A stretch of DNA of 64,000 nucleotides, from contig JAURVB010013276.1 in the NCBI GenBank assembly GCA_033002965.1, positions 1 through 64,000 on the forward strand, given 5' to 3'. Of this stretch, positions 24,790 to 36,515 are shown piece after piece (the first letter of the stretch is position 1; every line of letters starts with the position of its first letter). Below the pieces are notes generated by a model. It had not been told where the DNA came from and did not search any database. It worked only from the letters and a program-made list of their open reading frames with translations. This DNA comes from Piper betle (taxonomy: Eukaryota > Streptophyta > Magnoliopsida > Piperales > Piperaceae). The position numbers were made by a program, and so were the translations under genes.

Positions 24790-26975
24790 TAAAATATAAT
24801 CCAAGTTGAGTTAAAATTTAATATAATCCTTAATCTTTGCTCATTATTGACCTTTGTTAACACTAGTAATGGACTACCCAAAAACTCAACATCGATTACA
24901 TGATTTTTTATCCATTCATATTGTGTGAAGAAAATAACAACTCCACCATGTTTTACAACTCCACCATGTTTTACATCAACATTCGATATTGTCCATTCAA
25001 TCGTCCATCTTGTGGCATATGAAACACACAATATATCTAATACATTATCGATGGTTGGTATTGAGCGAATATGCCTAATGATATCATAATCATCTCTTTT
25101 ATTTACACGATGCAAAGGTCTTCTTTCAGCGACAACAATAAAACATACAAGTTGTCAGATTATAATATAAGACTTTGCCTCTTTCATGATAATATTATTA
25201 GGATTTAACAATTTTTTTATTATGTTGTCAGGAATAAGTAAGTCACAAGAATTTTTACCAACTTGGGTGGTATGAATTTCATCAATGACTAGGTCAAGTG
25301 GCATTTCAGTCAAATGGTCATGAGTTGTCATCGTAACAACTGCATTGGCTCTAGGTTTCTCAGCATTAGATTGATATTTTATTTCTCTATTATCAAACGG
25401 CTTTTTAATTTTTTTCATTATAAGTCTACACTTACGAGTGAGATGATTTACTATGTTGTGAAAATGACAAAAGTTTTCTTTTTATGCATCCCTTGGCTTC
25501 AAAGGCATAAGGGGTCCTTTGGTGTAATTCTATTGTCCACCAACAACAAATCAAATTATCTTTTAATATCATTGAGATAAAAAATATACTCATCTAAATT
25601 GCCCCATTATTGGCCAGATTTGTTATTTCCTTTGCGACTATCTTGGGAGTTGTTGTTATTAGGCTTTTTATTATCCTCCTACGGAGTATAGTTTGTTCCA
25701 ACATTAATAGATATTTTGACAACTTTGTTAGCAGTTGTAGTTCATTGTGATTCTTCATAAAAAGTAAAATTTTTAAATAGTTCTTTAAAATTAGTGCTCA
25801 GAGAACTGCTAAGAAACCAAACTAGTTGACCAATATTCATACCATAATTTTTCACAATCTCCTTATTATCTGGAGAATTTTTCATTGGCAATACCAAATT
25901 TTAAAACCTTTTCACATATAGACCAAATGTCTCGTCATTATCTCTTTGACACAATTTTAAATGTTCGAACTTAACAAATATCTCAATTAATTAAAAGTGA
26001 GTTGTAAATTGTTTTACCTTCTCCTCCCACACGGATGTAGTATTGGAAGGTCGATTATTAAGCAAACGCAATGCAATGCCTATGAGAGAAGATGAAAACT
26101 ATAGTAACTTCAATTTATCGTTAGAAGCAATAGTACTATATTCAAGTTCAAAGGTGGTGATGTCATCCCAAGGATTACCATCTCCATCAAATTTTGTAAA
26201 AGTTGGCATCTTATAGTTTACGGGAAGTACCTTATCATAAACATTTTTAGCCGATAGATGGAGATGCTTCATAATTTCAACAATTTTGAGATCTTTCTTG
26301 GCAGTCATAAAAGCATGTAGAGCTTGAAGTGTTTGATCTTGTATTGCCATGATAATTTTTAATTCTTCATATTTTATGTCAATTGTACCTGGTTATACAA
26401 TTGGATTTGGAGATAACACAGAAGTTAATTGTGTAGGCAAAGACGTAGTAAGCTATACATGAAAATAATGGATGACATGACCTAAGGCAGTGGATGTGCC
26501 AAAGGTGGTGTTTGTCAATGGGCTAACTAGAGCTAATGCATGCATTGTCAGAATTCTATAAGGGGGGTATACCATATGGTGGATAACCATGACCATACCC
26601 AGGCCATGTACTAGAGTAAAGTATTGGATATGATAGTTGAGGCTTAACGGGTTGAGCATAGAAGGAACTCTTATGTTGATCTCCATTAGGAAGTGGGTCG
26701 GAGTCCAGGGAGGGCTAATAAAACCTTCACTAGAGAAAATCTTGTGAGGTGGAGCTTGATAGCTTGTTATGTGAGATGAATTCACACCATATTGACTGGG
26801 CAAAGTTGTTGCATGATCATATCTCATATGTGCTACTTGAGGTAAAGTGTGTGCAACGGATGCAATGAAAATATTAATGCCAGTACTATTTACTAGCATA
26901 GTGGATAGAGTAACCGTCAAATTTGCTACATAAGGTGTAAGCGAGTGTGTGGAGGTTAGCGAAGAAGACATTTGT
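24790..26975 (-). mobile_element. Degenerate Ty3/gypsy gag remnant
   Basis: Minus-strand reading gives a broken gag polyprotein of a plant gypsy element: an N-terminal variable part (26971-26453), the capsid core (26350-25900) with KMPTFTKFDGDGNPWDDIT, FELEYSTIASNDKLKL and WEEKVKQFTTHF, and a zinc-knuckle-like CHFHNIVNHLTRKCR near 25430-25470, then a protease-proximal stretch to about 24800. Stops and frame changes throughout; no reverse transcriptase or integrase follows. An 18-bp in-frame duplication lies at 24943-24980. It starts about 500 bases inside the Helitron-like end at 24278 and could be captured sequence. Confidence 0.7.
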
Positions 26976-27059
26976 TCAGTTTCTTGTTCATCTCTTTATT
27001 CAAGATGCCCTGTTGCATCTCCAATTAAGCTCATGTAAATAATAAGCAATTTCCTTTAT

Positions 27060-27515
27060 TTCGATCAAGGCATGCTAAGTAGGGATGCAAAGATTTGTTC
27101 CATTTAATTTTCACAAGGCTTGATTATGAAAACTAAAAGATATGATGGTCTGTTCCCGCAAAATATTTTCATTAGAAAGCTTGGAGTAGCAGCATGATGG
27201 GCGTCCACAATCTAAGCCAAAGTGGGCGTATACGAATGAATGGATATGAATATCAGCATTAGCAGCTATACATGTAACAGGCCATCATTCCCTACCAAAC
27301 AAAAGATAAAAATAAACTAAGTATACTACTTGGGCTTGGGTAAGATGCAACTTTATGAGAACGAATACAAATATTTGATTAAGGGCGAAAGAACTCCAGA
27401 CTTGGTATCGGAGTGCTTAAAGCGCTCTTGGGATAGGCATGAGAACCGTCGCAGCTCATTCAAAAGCTGCCAGTGGGTCCTTCTTGTTTGAACTCTAATG
27501 CATTTACCCTACAGT
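27060..27515. other. Intergenic between gag remnant and GC-core repeat A
   Basis: No gene or recognisable element; moderate composition, stops in all frames. Confidence 0.5.
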
Positions 27516-27519
27516 TTAG

Positions 27520-28360
27520 GGGTCGAATTGGTCGGCCCCTAATCGGTTTTAAAATTGGCCGAGTTACCCTAATTTCGATCGATTTAAATCCAATTCAGAA
27601 TCGGGGTAAATCGGGTAAAATTAATTTTTTTAGGTAAATGACCAAAATACCCTAGATATGATATTAATTAAATTATTTAAGTAAAGGTAAAATTAGAAAT
27701 TTACCCCTACCAGGTCTCCGCCCCTGTGATTCCTCCTTCCGCCCATCTATTGAAGCCGACCTCAGCTCCGACCTTGCTTCCAAGGCGGGGGGAAGACGAG
27801 GCAGCGAGGGCGATCGGCAAGGGCGAGCGGCGGGCCAATTGGGGTGTGTCGAGGGCGTGGGAGGCCGATTGGGGTGCGACGAGGGCGAGCGGCAGGCTCG
27901 AATGGGGCGTGGCATGGGTGAGTGGCGGCGAGGGCGGATCGGGCATGGTGGCAACATGGGGGGGCGAGCAGTGACATGGTGCGCTAGGGAAGGGGGTGGC
28001 AGGATGGGGCAGGAGGTGTAGGGACGGGGTCGACAGGGGGGCTGACAAGGAGGCTGGCGAGGCAGCGGCGGGGGTAGTGGCCGCATGGGGGGTGGAGAAT
28101 CGGGGTAAAATTTTAAAGAACCTGGTGACATTTTCGTAATTAAAAATTGATTCGATCTGACTAGAATAAAAAATAATAATTAATTCTAAATAAATTATAA
28201 AAATTTTTAAAAAAATATTATAAAATATAATACACATAATTTGGATCTATTTAAACTAATTGATGAGTTGTTAAATTTTTGTATATAATCGATTTGGACT
28301 GATTCAAACCGATTTAACTAAACTAATTCTTATCCGATTTAAATTAATTTTAATTTTATT
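27520..28360. repeat. GC-core repeat, copy A
   Basis: AT-rich left arm (27600-27706: TAAATGACCAAAATACCCT, ATTAAATTATTTAAG, GGTAAAATTAGAAATTTACC), a purine-skewed core of about 400 bases with very high GC (27710-28110), and an AT-rich right arm (28125-28345: TTTCGTAATTAAAA, AAAAATAATAATTAATTC, AACCGATTTAACTAAAC). Both arms match copies at 36.1/39.6 kb and 53.6 kb, while the core does not. Outer ends carry several AATCGG words. Long proline-rich ORFs in the core are composition artefacts. Confidence 0.65.
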
Positions 28361-28379
28361 TATAACCATGCATTATACA

Positions 28380-30465
28380 GTCTCGTGGAAAGAAAGTGAC
28401 GGGGGACCTGGTATGTCCCAGTATACTAAGACAGCCCATGATATTTATCTGGTCCACAATACCTGCCCTATTTTGTATGAATGCCCACTAAAGAGCCCAT
28501 CTCAATCACTTTTGATTGGACAGACAAATCCCTCTTCCATCCCATGAGCAAGGCATGTGTGCAGTCCCACCGTACTACCAACGGCACATGGTTGCATGCA
28601 GCAAGGTGGTGGAGTCATCTTCCTCCATAAAGCTGTAGTTGTCACCTTGGTCTTGACTCTTGACATGAGGGTTGGACACCAATCAGATGTGGGTGTCCAT
28701 CTATACTCTCCGGACTTCCAGCCCTCGTTGCTAACCAATTAAGGTCAGAGAAGACCGGAGATTTTACACTATGCAATTGTCTTACTGTACTAGAAGCAGC
28801 CATTTAGGATCAGAAGAAACAATATTTTTTAAAACATTAGCAAATGAATTTTTGAACATACAGTACTAGTATTAAATAAGAGCAAGCTCAAACAATGATC
28901 TTTTGTGCGACTAACTTTCTCCTATTCCTGAAAGCACGGCGTTTAGGTTTCATGGCAAGTGACAACCAGGACGGAAATGGCAATTAGGAAGGGTGTGTAC
29001 AAGTTCATAGTCTTGATAGGCCGTTAGCCTTTTTTTTGGGATAAAGCTGGGGGAAGTTTACAGCTTTTAGACCTTTGGGGCTCTGTAAATGATGAAGTGG
29101 CCAACCTAATGAGAAGAAATGGCACCACTGAGGAATAAAAGTGCTTTTATGGGTATCTATGATGTCCTCCATTTTCTCTTTGCCGAAGAAATGAAAGGAA
29201 GGGGATGGTGAAGATGGAATCATTAGGTCCCATTGCCAAAATGTAATGGTTTTCTTTATCATATTTGATCATGTCATGTAATGAAAGCAGTCATCTAGCT
29301 TTTCTCATGTCTTAGGGTACCAACTTTTGCTGTTTGCCCACGCGACCCAGCCATTAGTTTGATGTTGATAAAATGCACTGTTAGCAATTGAAAGCGGATG
29401 TCTTAACAGAAAATTAGACTTACATAAATATCTATTATATGTTTCATTTGGAAGAAATAGGGCTTTGATACGTGACCCTACCAGGGAAGAACAATAAGAA
29501 AAGGCAGCAGCCGAACCATGGGAAGCATGTATGTCAGATGATCTTACTGATCTTGTTTATTTCATTTTTGAGCTCATTAAAGTCAACATTACTTGTTAGC
29601 TATGGTATTAACTGAATACAACGTTTTAACACGATGGAATCATGAGATGTAGAAAAAATTGAGCTCTGCTTTTTTAGCAAGGCAAATTTTGACAGTAACC
29701 ATGGTATGGTAGGAGGATTTTACAAGGGACATATTGGAGTGGACCCTCTAATTGGAAGATGCTTTTCATTTGTATATCCTCCAGGAATCCCAGGTAGAGG
29801 ACAACTACAACATCCAAAATGTGTCTTGCCCTTCAAAGGCATGTCACGTTCAATTCTATGAACTTAGTTCCCTTGTTGCCAATCCCTGATAACGCGCCGG
29901 GAAGATCTTAGAGGGAGCAACGCATACATACAAACAAAAGAACAAAGTAAAAACGTGAAACCAACTCCAAAGATATCAATAATTTAAGCTGGTTTGTAAC
30001 TGTAAGTTGCAATGGAGGATTTGTATACAGAGTAGTTTTTAGTACACCTTCCAGAGGCAGTAAATGTGGCGCAAGTTGCAGGATGATGACAGGAAAATGT
30101 TGTTTTTCTGGTGACTCTAGTACTTTGCTTCATTGACTTTTTGGGACTATGGAGTCCGGTGTTCCTCGTGAAGGAATTTGCGCCACCCTTTTTGACAAAA
30201 GATAAAAAGAGACTTCATTTAATTTAATGTTGAAGGAGGAGGACGAGGAGCATATCCCATGAGCATTACCAGCCGCCCTCCCACAACATTTTTACGTCCC
30301 ATGCTCGTAAGCCCCCTTCCTTCTCATGGTCAGGCATTTTGTGCTTTTGCTTGCTTTAGCAGCACTGTGAGCAGAGAGAGATGAAAGGAACACTATTTTT
30401 GTGTTGATGACGGATGACTGATGGGGTTTTTGAGGAAGTAATTGTGATGGGTTTCGTTGTTGTGT
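28380..30465. other. Intergenic / upstream region of PXC3
   Basis: Two kilobases without a gene. Weak ORFs at 28502-28742 show no family resemblance. The part nearest the gene probably holds promoter elements, but no clear TATA box could be assigned. Confidence 0.5.
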
Positions 30466-30469
30466 TGAG

Positions 30470-30750
30470 GTTCACCGGAAAGGCGAAAACCTCTGTGGAT
30501 TGAAATGGGCAGTAGCTTTTCCTCTGCTCATAAAGCCTGCCCCTAGGGGAGGAGCTCTTTCGCTTGTCCTTCCTTTGTTTGTCTTCCCTAGCCCTCTGCG
30601 CAAGGCCATTGCGTTCCGGTGATCAAGACTCAGAGAGGGCGTGTCAAGGTATGAGCCCTGGTTTCGCCTCTCTTTCGTTTGGTATTCAAGAAATGGCCAA
30701 AGAGTCCGACCGTAAAGTCGGCGGCTTGAGGTGAAAGGAGTCACATTGTT
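30470..30750. other. Possible mitochondrial-DNA insertion (NUMT)
   Basis: A compositionally balanced block, unlike its AT-rich flanks, ending about 60 bases before the PXC3 start codon. Wording such as CCCCTAGGGGAGGAGCTC and CCGACCGTAAAGTCGGCGGC is of the kind seen in plant mitochondrial DNA, and the minus strand is open for 90 codons. I recall the style, not a specific locus. Alternatively it is the leader of PXC3. Confidence 0.35.
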
Positions 30751-30812
30751 GGGCCAACATCTTGTAGTAGCAGTGGAACTGCTCTGCTAGCGCGACCCCC
30801 CGACGTTCATCA

Positions 30813-33569
30813 ATGGCTTCTTCCTTAATCGGCTTATGCAGTTTGTTGCTTGCTTTTCTATGCGCCAGCCAGCCTGCCTGCTCACTAAACAGCGACCAAT
30901 ATATCATGATGGCTATCCACAGTGAGTTACTGGTGCCGGGCTGGGGCGCCAACAGCTCTGATTACTGCTCTTGGAATGGGGTGCGATGCAACTCCAATCA
31001 ATCCGTGGAATGGCTCCAGCTCCCTCGCAGGCAGCTCCGAGGTAACATATCTATCATCTCCGAGCTGAAATACATGATATGGTTGGATCTATCTTCTAAT
31101 AACTTTCATGGGTCGATTCCATATAATCTTGGAAAGCTGTCTCAACTTGAGTTTCTTGACTTGTCTGGCAACAAGTTTGAGGGCTTGATACCATCCCAGT
31201 TGGGTGGTCTCAGGAACCTCAGGGCTTTGAACCTTTCTGACAATTCACTTGATGGTGAGATACCGGACGAGCTGCGGAACTTGGAGAAATTGCGAGGTTT
31301 TCACTTGTCGACGAACAGGCTGAATGGTTCCATCCCAAGTTGGGTGGGGAACATGACCAATTTGGTTGTGTTCACTGCGTATGAGAACTTCTTAAGTGGC
31401 CGCATCCCAGACAATCTTGGTCTGTTTTCCGACCTTGAAGTCTTGAATCTTCACTCGAACCAGCTGGAGGGGCCGATCCCCCCAAGCGTTTTTGCTTCTG
31501 GGAAGTTGGAGATTTTGATCCTAACCGTTAACAACTTAGAGGGAAGCATTCCCCAGTCAGTTGGAAAGTGTAGACGGCTCTCAAGTCTTAGGATTGGAAA
31601 CAACAAGCTGGTAGGTGCCATTCCTGCAGATATTGGCAATGTCACTAGTCTTACATACTTTGAAGTGGACAACAACAATCTCTCCGGAGAGATTGTGCCG
31701 CAGCTTGCTCATTGTTCTAATCTCACTCTCCTAAATTTAGCTGCCAATGGATTTACCGGATCTATTCCTCGTGAGTTTGGTGGACTTGAAAACCTGCAGG
31801 AATTAATTGTTTCAAGCAATAGTTTAGTTGGAGATATTCCTTACTCCCTTCTTAGATTGAAAAATCTCAGCAAGCTCGACCTGAGCAACAATAGGTTCAA
31901 TGGGTCTATACCTGAAGACCTGTGTAATATGTCAAGATTACAGTTTCTGCTTTTGAGTGAGAACTCTTTCCGGGGAGAGATGCCTCGTGAGATAGGTAAC
32001 TGTACCAGATTGCTGGAACTCCAGATGGGGAGTAACTATCTGACTGGGCCTATCCCTCCGGAAATTGGTCGAATCAGGAACCTGCAAGTAGCATTAAACT
32101 TGAGCTTCAACCATCTTCATGGATCTGTTCCTCGGGAATTAGGAAAGCTTGACAAATTGGTTTCAATTGACATCTCAAGCAACCAGCTCTCAGGGGGTAT
32201 TCCAACCGAACTCAACGGTATGATGAGCTTGATAGTGGTAAATTTTTCAAACAACCTCTTCTCAGGACCCATACCCACGTTCGTGCCATTCCAGAAGAGC
32301 CCAAGTTCAAGTTTCGTTGGAAACAGGGGCCTGTGTGGGCAACCATTAAGCTCCAATTGTGCTGGTCTTTCAGGTGAGGGCAAAGATGGAACTGGGCACA
32401 AGGTTTCTTACAGAATTATATTAGCTGTGATTGGTTCTGGGTTGACAGTTTTCGTAGCTGTGACCGTGGTTGTACTTCTGTTTATGATGAGAGAAAAGCA
32501 AGAAAAGGCTGTCAAGGATTCTTGTGCTGTTATTGACATCAGCCAGGATCCTCCTTCCATACTGGCTAGCAATCTCTTTGTTGACAATTTGAAGCAGGCT
32601 ATTGATTTTGAGTGCTGCGTCAAAGCAACTCTTAAGGATTCCAATAAACTTACTTGTGGCACCTTTAGTGTGGTATATAAGGCAGTTATGCCTTCCGGTT
32701 TGATCCTCTTGGTAAAGAGGCTCAAGTCTATGGATAAAACAGTAAGCCATCATCAGAACAAGATGATACGAGAGCTGGAGAGACTTGGGAAGCTCTGCCA
32801 CAACAATTTGCTTAGGCCACTTGGGTTTATAATTTATGAAGATGTTGTCCTATTGCTTCACCATTACTTCCCGAATGGGACACTTATTCAGCTTCTCCAA
32901 GATTCATCAAAAAGTGATCACGAACCTGATTGGTCGAGAAGGTTGTCCATAGCAATCGGAGCTGCAGAGGGGTTAGCTTTCCTTCACCATGTGGCCATCA
33001 TCCATCTAGATATTTCAACCGGCAATATTTTCCTTGACGGCAACTTCAATCCACTGCTGGGAGAAATTGAGATATCAAAGTTGCTAGACCCATCTAGAGG
33101 AACTGCAAGTATCAGTGCAGTTGCTGGGTCATTTGGCTACATTCCACCAGGTATGTTTCTTGTAGTTGGTTATCTTCCATTATTTGTCTCAAATATCACT
33201 GAGCTATGATTGGTATATTCAATATCACCGTCCTATCTTTCAGAATATGCCTACACCATGCAAGTTACTGCACCAGGAAATGTATACAGCTATGGGGTGG
33301 CGTTGCTAGAGATCCTTACAACACGACTACCAGTTGACGAGGCATTCGGCGAAGGAGTTGATTTGGTCAAGTGGGTTCACTCTGCACCCCTTCGTGGAGA
33401 AACTCCTGAACAAATATTGGATGCAAGGTTAAGTACCGTGTCTTTTGCATGGAGAAAACAAATGCTTGGGGTTTTGAAGATAGCATTGATGTGCACTGAT
33501 TCCACACCAGCCAAACGCCCTAAAATGAAGAAAGTAGTGGAGATGCTCAAAGAAGTTGAACATAACTGA
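30813..33569 (+). CDS. PXC3: LRR receptor-like kinase, PXC3 type (atypical kinase)
   Basis: Orthologue of the Arabidopsis PXY/TDR-correlated LRR kinase PXC3 (At2g41820), linked to vascular development. Two exons, 30813-33150 and 33244-33569, join in phase to 887 residues. Order: signal peptide (1-24), N-terminal cap with SDYCSWNGVRC, about 16 leucine-rich repeats (roughly 65-500), an LCG cap, transmembrane helix (about 533-557), kinase-like domain (about 600-885). The glycine loop reads CGTFSVVYKAV and the lysine VKRL is present, but the catalytic loop is IIHLDISTGNIFLD (HRD changed to HLD) and the DFG position reads GEIEIS. Both are shared with the Arabidopsis protein, so the family is probably a pseudokinase. 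The APE-like PPEYAYTMQ spans the intron. No lesions. Confidence 0.93.
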
Positions 33570-34330
33570 ATCCAAAAGGCAGGAGTCACTTCCTGTTGGA
33601 GAAATGGATTCTATTATCAGAACATCCTCTTGCCCTTTTGTAAATCAAAACTAATTATCTATTTTGAAAGCGGGCAACACGAGAATTTTCAACATACATC
33701 ACTTCCTCACTCATGGAATGCCCATGTAGTTTCCTGGGACAATGAATGAAAAGAGTTCACTAATGATGTCGTATTATATCATTGAAGAAAGCAGGACATC
33801 CTTAAGCATGGATGTTGAATATATTAAAACAAGTACTCATCTTATGTGCAAGGCGATGTCATGGAGAAATGAACTTATCTTTTTTACAAACAGATTTACT
33901 GATCTTGATTTCATGAGAAATAAGAACAAATGGGAGACAAGAAATCCGCCAACATTTTAACTTATGACTTATGAGCCCAAGAAACAACTTAACTTAAGAA
34001 CAACTTATGACTTATGAGCCCAATATTAGGGTGCCTAATTAGTATGGTTAAATCGTGTACCTTACCCAACGAAACCCTAGTAGTAAGATTTTGGATAATT
34101 AATAATATAATTTGATTTAGAAGTAAAATGTAATCTGCTAAAAATGGTGAGTTTAGTAACAAAATGATGAGTATACGACATCCGTTGCTTCATTCCTAAA
34201 TTATAATTTTAATTATATAGATAATTTATCAATACAATTGTCAAATATTCCATTTATGCTTTTACAATATGTATTTATCTAGCTTCACTTTTTAGATCAT
34301 GTAATATCTATCTTAATATATAATTGTAGG
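33570..34330. other. 3' flank of PXC3 and AT-rich DNA
   Basis: Probable 3' leader sequence followed by intergenic DNA. ACTTATGACTTATGAGCCCA occurs twice, near 33961 and 34004, a local duplication of about 20 bases. No coding potential. Confidence 0.5.
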
Positions 34331-35095
34331 ACAACTTTTAAACTTTTGATAAGAGTTCAGCAAATGTCACAATACTATTGGTTTAGCAAACAACACAATA
34401 CTATTGGTTGTTAAACTGATTCCAATTTAGGTCCATTCGAGATTTCAATATTAAATTAACATGAATTCTAAATCCTCCCCACTTGAAGTGATTTCTCAAT
34501 AACAAATACAATTGGTGATTAAAGGAGTATTAATAAAAAAAATAGTTATACAACAATTAAAGTGATTTTTATATGCAAAATCTGTTCACTTCCAAATAGC
34601 ACCAAATGACAAAATATAATTAGCCGTTAATTTGATGTTAATAAAAAAACTATGGATCTATCTTTATATTCTATCTCTTTCCAACTTTCGATGAGAGTTT
34701 AACAAATGACACAATATTACTAATCATTAGAATGCGTTCTATTTGAAATTCTAATATCAAGTTAATATGAATTCTAAATCGTTCTCGCGTAAAAGCGACT
34801 TCTTAATAATAAAACACTATTGGTTATTAAAGGAGTATTAATAACAAAAATTATTTATGCAATGCTTAAAGTAACTTATTTTAGTGACTTTTATATACAA
34901 AATTTATTCAGCTCCCAAAATAGTACTAAATGACAAAATATAATTAATCATTAATGTAGCATCTTTAAAAAAATATAGATCTATGTTCATATTCTATCTT
35001 AGTATTAATAATATTAATAGAAAATTAATACGATAAAATATAATTAGTTGTTGAAGTGGCGGTACCAAATAGTAAAATATAATTAGTTGTTAAAG
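34331..35095. repeat. Diverged tandem repeat, period about 310-340 bp, with 40-bp subrepeats
   Basis: Two long units start near 34331 and 34674. Each contains GAATTCTAAATC, ATTAAAGGAGTATTAATAA, AAATGACAAAATATAATTA and GATCTAT...ATATTCTATCT in the same order with roughly 20-25 percent divergence. From 35024 a shorter unit, AAAATATAATTAGTTGTT, repeats twice about 43 bases apart. The array lies upstream of the Helitron-like end at 35828 and may be part of it. Confidence 0.6.
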
Positions 35096-35149
35096 TGGTA
35101 CTCGTAACAACTTACACATGTTATGCTTTAGTAACTAAAATGCCATCAT

Positions 35150-35380
35150 GTATTAAAAAAGTCACGCAGGTTGGCGGTGGATCTACGGTGCCGGCTAGGG
35201 GCGGGGACCACGGCGGTGGGCGATGGCCGAGCGGGCGAAGGGGGGTAGAGGGCGGGGCCGCCTGCAGGGGTGAGGCTGCGGCCGCGGTAGGCGGTGGCAC
35301 GGTCGCGGGCAGGAGGTCTGGTTCGGGCGGGTCAAACGGGTTGGGCGGGCAATCGGGTCCCAAATCTGAAAAAACAGGAT
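35150..35380. other. GC-rich purine-skewed block
   Basis: About 230 bases of high GC with G excess on the plus strand, similar in character to the cores of the GC-core repeats, but without their AT-rich arms. ORFs here are composition artefacts. Confidence 0.4.
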
Positions 35381-35387
35381 GGACGAG

Positions 35388-35461
35388 AGCCGTTGGATTT
35401 TGATCCAACGGCTTTCATTCAGCAGCATATGGTGCGCTGCAAGAACTTACAGCGCACCATA
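35388..35461. repeat. Two adjacent perfect hairpins
   Basis: Stem 1: AGCCGTTGGAT at 35388-35398 pairs perfectly with 35403-35413 around a 4-base loop. Stem 2: TATGGTGCGCTG at 35428-35439 pairs perfectly with 35450-35461 around a 10-base loop. Only 14 bases separate them. Such exact stems in decayed surroundings suggest recent origin or function, for example as an element end. Confidence 0.75.
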
Positions 35462-35802
35462 ATATTTTTGCTATAAATAGATGTTTTTAAAATGTTTGAA
35501 AGACTACATAAATTAAGATCCGAAGAAGATTTGGAGGAGTCCACCTTTGATACATTACTTTTCAATTTTATTTTTAATGATTATTTTTTAATGGTATAAA
35601 TTTTTCTTCTTATATACCAAAATATATACGTATTATTTTTCACCTTATTATGACCGTAGATTTGAACAAAATATAAACGTAAAATAAACCGCACCTTGCA
35701 CTTCAAATATAACTATCCAAGAATAATCCATGCATATTTTTATATTTTTTAAATTTAAATAAGAATAACAATAACTTTTAATATCAACATATTTAACTAC
35801 CC

Positions 35803-35828
35803 TGCGTAGCGCACATGCATGCTTCTAG
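35803..35828 (+). mobile_element. Helitron-like 3' terminus (plus strand)
   Basis: TGCG-TAG-CGCA hairpin, 11 bases, then CTAG followed by TT. The geometry fits a Helitron 3' end but the stem is only 4 bp, weaker than the one at 24278. The element would lie to the left, taking in the hairpins and perhaps the tandem array; no 5' end was found. Confidence 0.45.
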
Positions 35829-36139
35829 TTATTATATAATTCTAATAATTTTTCTAAAAATATAATTTAAATAGTTAAATAGATACATGTTTAAACTTTG
35901 TCTGTTTATTACAAATGATTGGATTTGGTTTTATTTTTGTTTAATTTCAAATTATATTTAGAGAATGGCCTGCCAATGATTATGTGGGAAATATTTTCGC
36001 CGAGGTTGGAGCCACATTTTCATGCAAAGGAGGTTACGCTGCCATAGTGAGCAGAGAATCAATGATGTCAACAAAAGTGGGTCCCACGAGTGGGAGCGTG
36101 ATGAAAGCCCCTCCTTGTTCCGGCAAACAGCCGGAGTAT

Positions 36140-36515
36140 GGTTGAATGAATCGAAATCAGAATCGAAATCGGTTTTCTAGAGAGTTGGAATCGGAATCGG
36201 AATCGGTCTGAATCGGGTAGGAATCGGTTTAGTTGAATCAGTCCAAATTAGTTTAATCGGTCATATATAATAATTTGACAATTCATAATATAAATATATT
36301 AAGATTAGGTATTGATATTATTTTGATATTATTCTGTGTATTATAGTTTATGATATTTTAAAATATGTTTAAAGATTTTTTAAAATTATTTAGAATTAAT
36401 TATTATTTTTAATTCGAGTTAGACTCAAGTCAACTTTTAATTACGAGAATGCCACCCTCCGCTCTTTACCCCCACCGCCGCCGGCGGCCCGGTCGGCGAT
36501 GAGTCTCGCAGGATG
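36140..36515. repeat. GC-core repeat, copy B, left arm
   Basis: Inverted relative to copies A and C. Starts with reiterated GAATCGG/AATCGAAATCGG words (36150-36235), continues through the AT-rich arm (ATATATAATAATTTGACAATT, TTAATTATTATTTTTAATTC, TTAATTACGAGAATGCC) and enters a GC-rich core at about 36445. The core is interrupted at 36516 by the nested insertion and resumes at 39625. Confidence 0.65.

Noticed and set aside
27673..28237. Proline-rich ORFs of 152 and 176 codons
   Set aside because: They lie in the GC-rich core of a repeat; stop codons are rare there because of composition.
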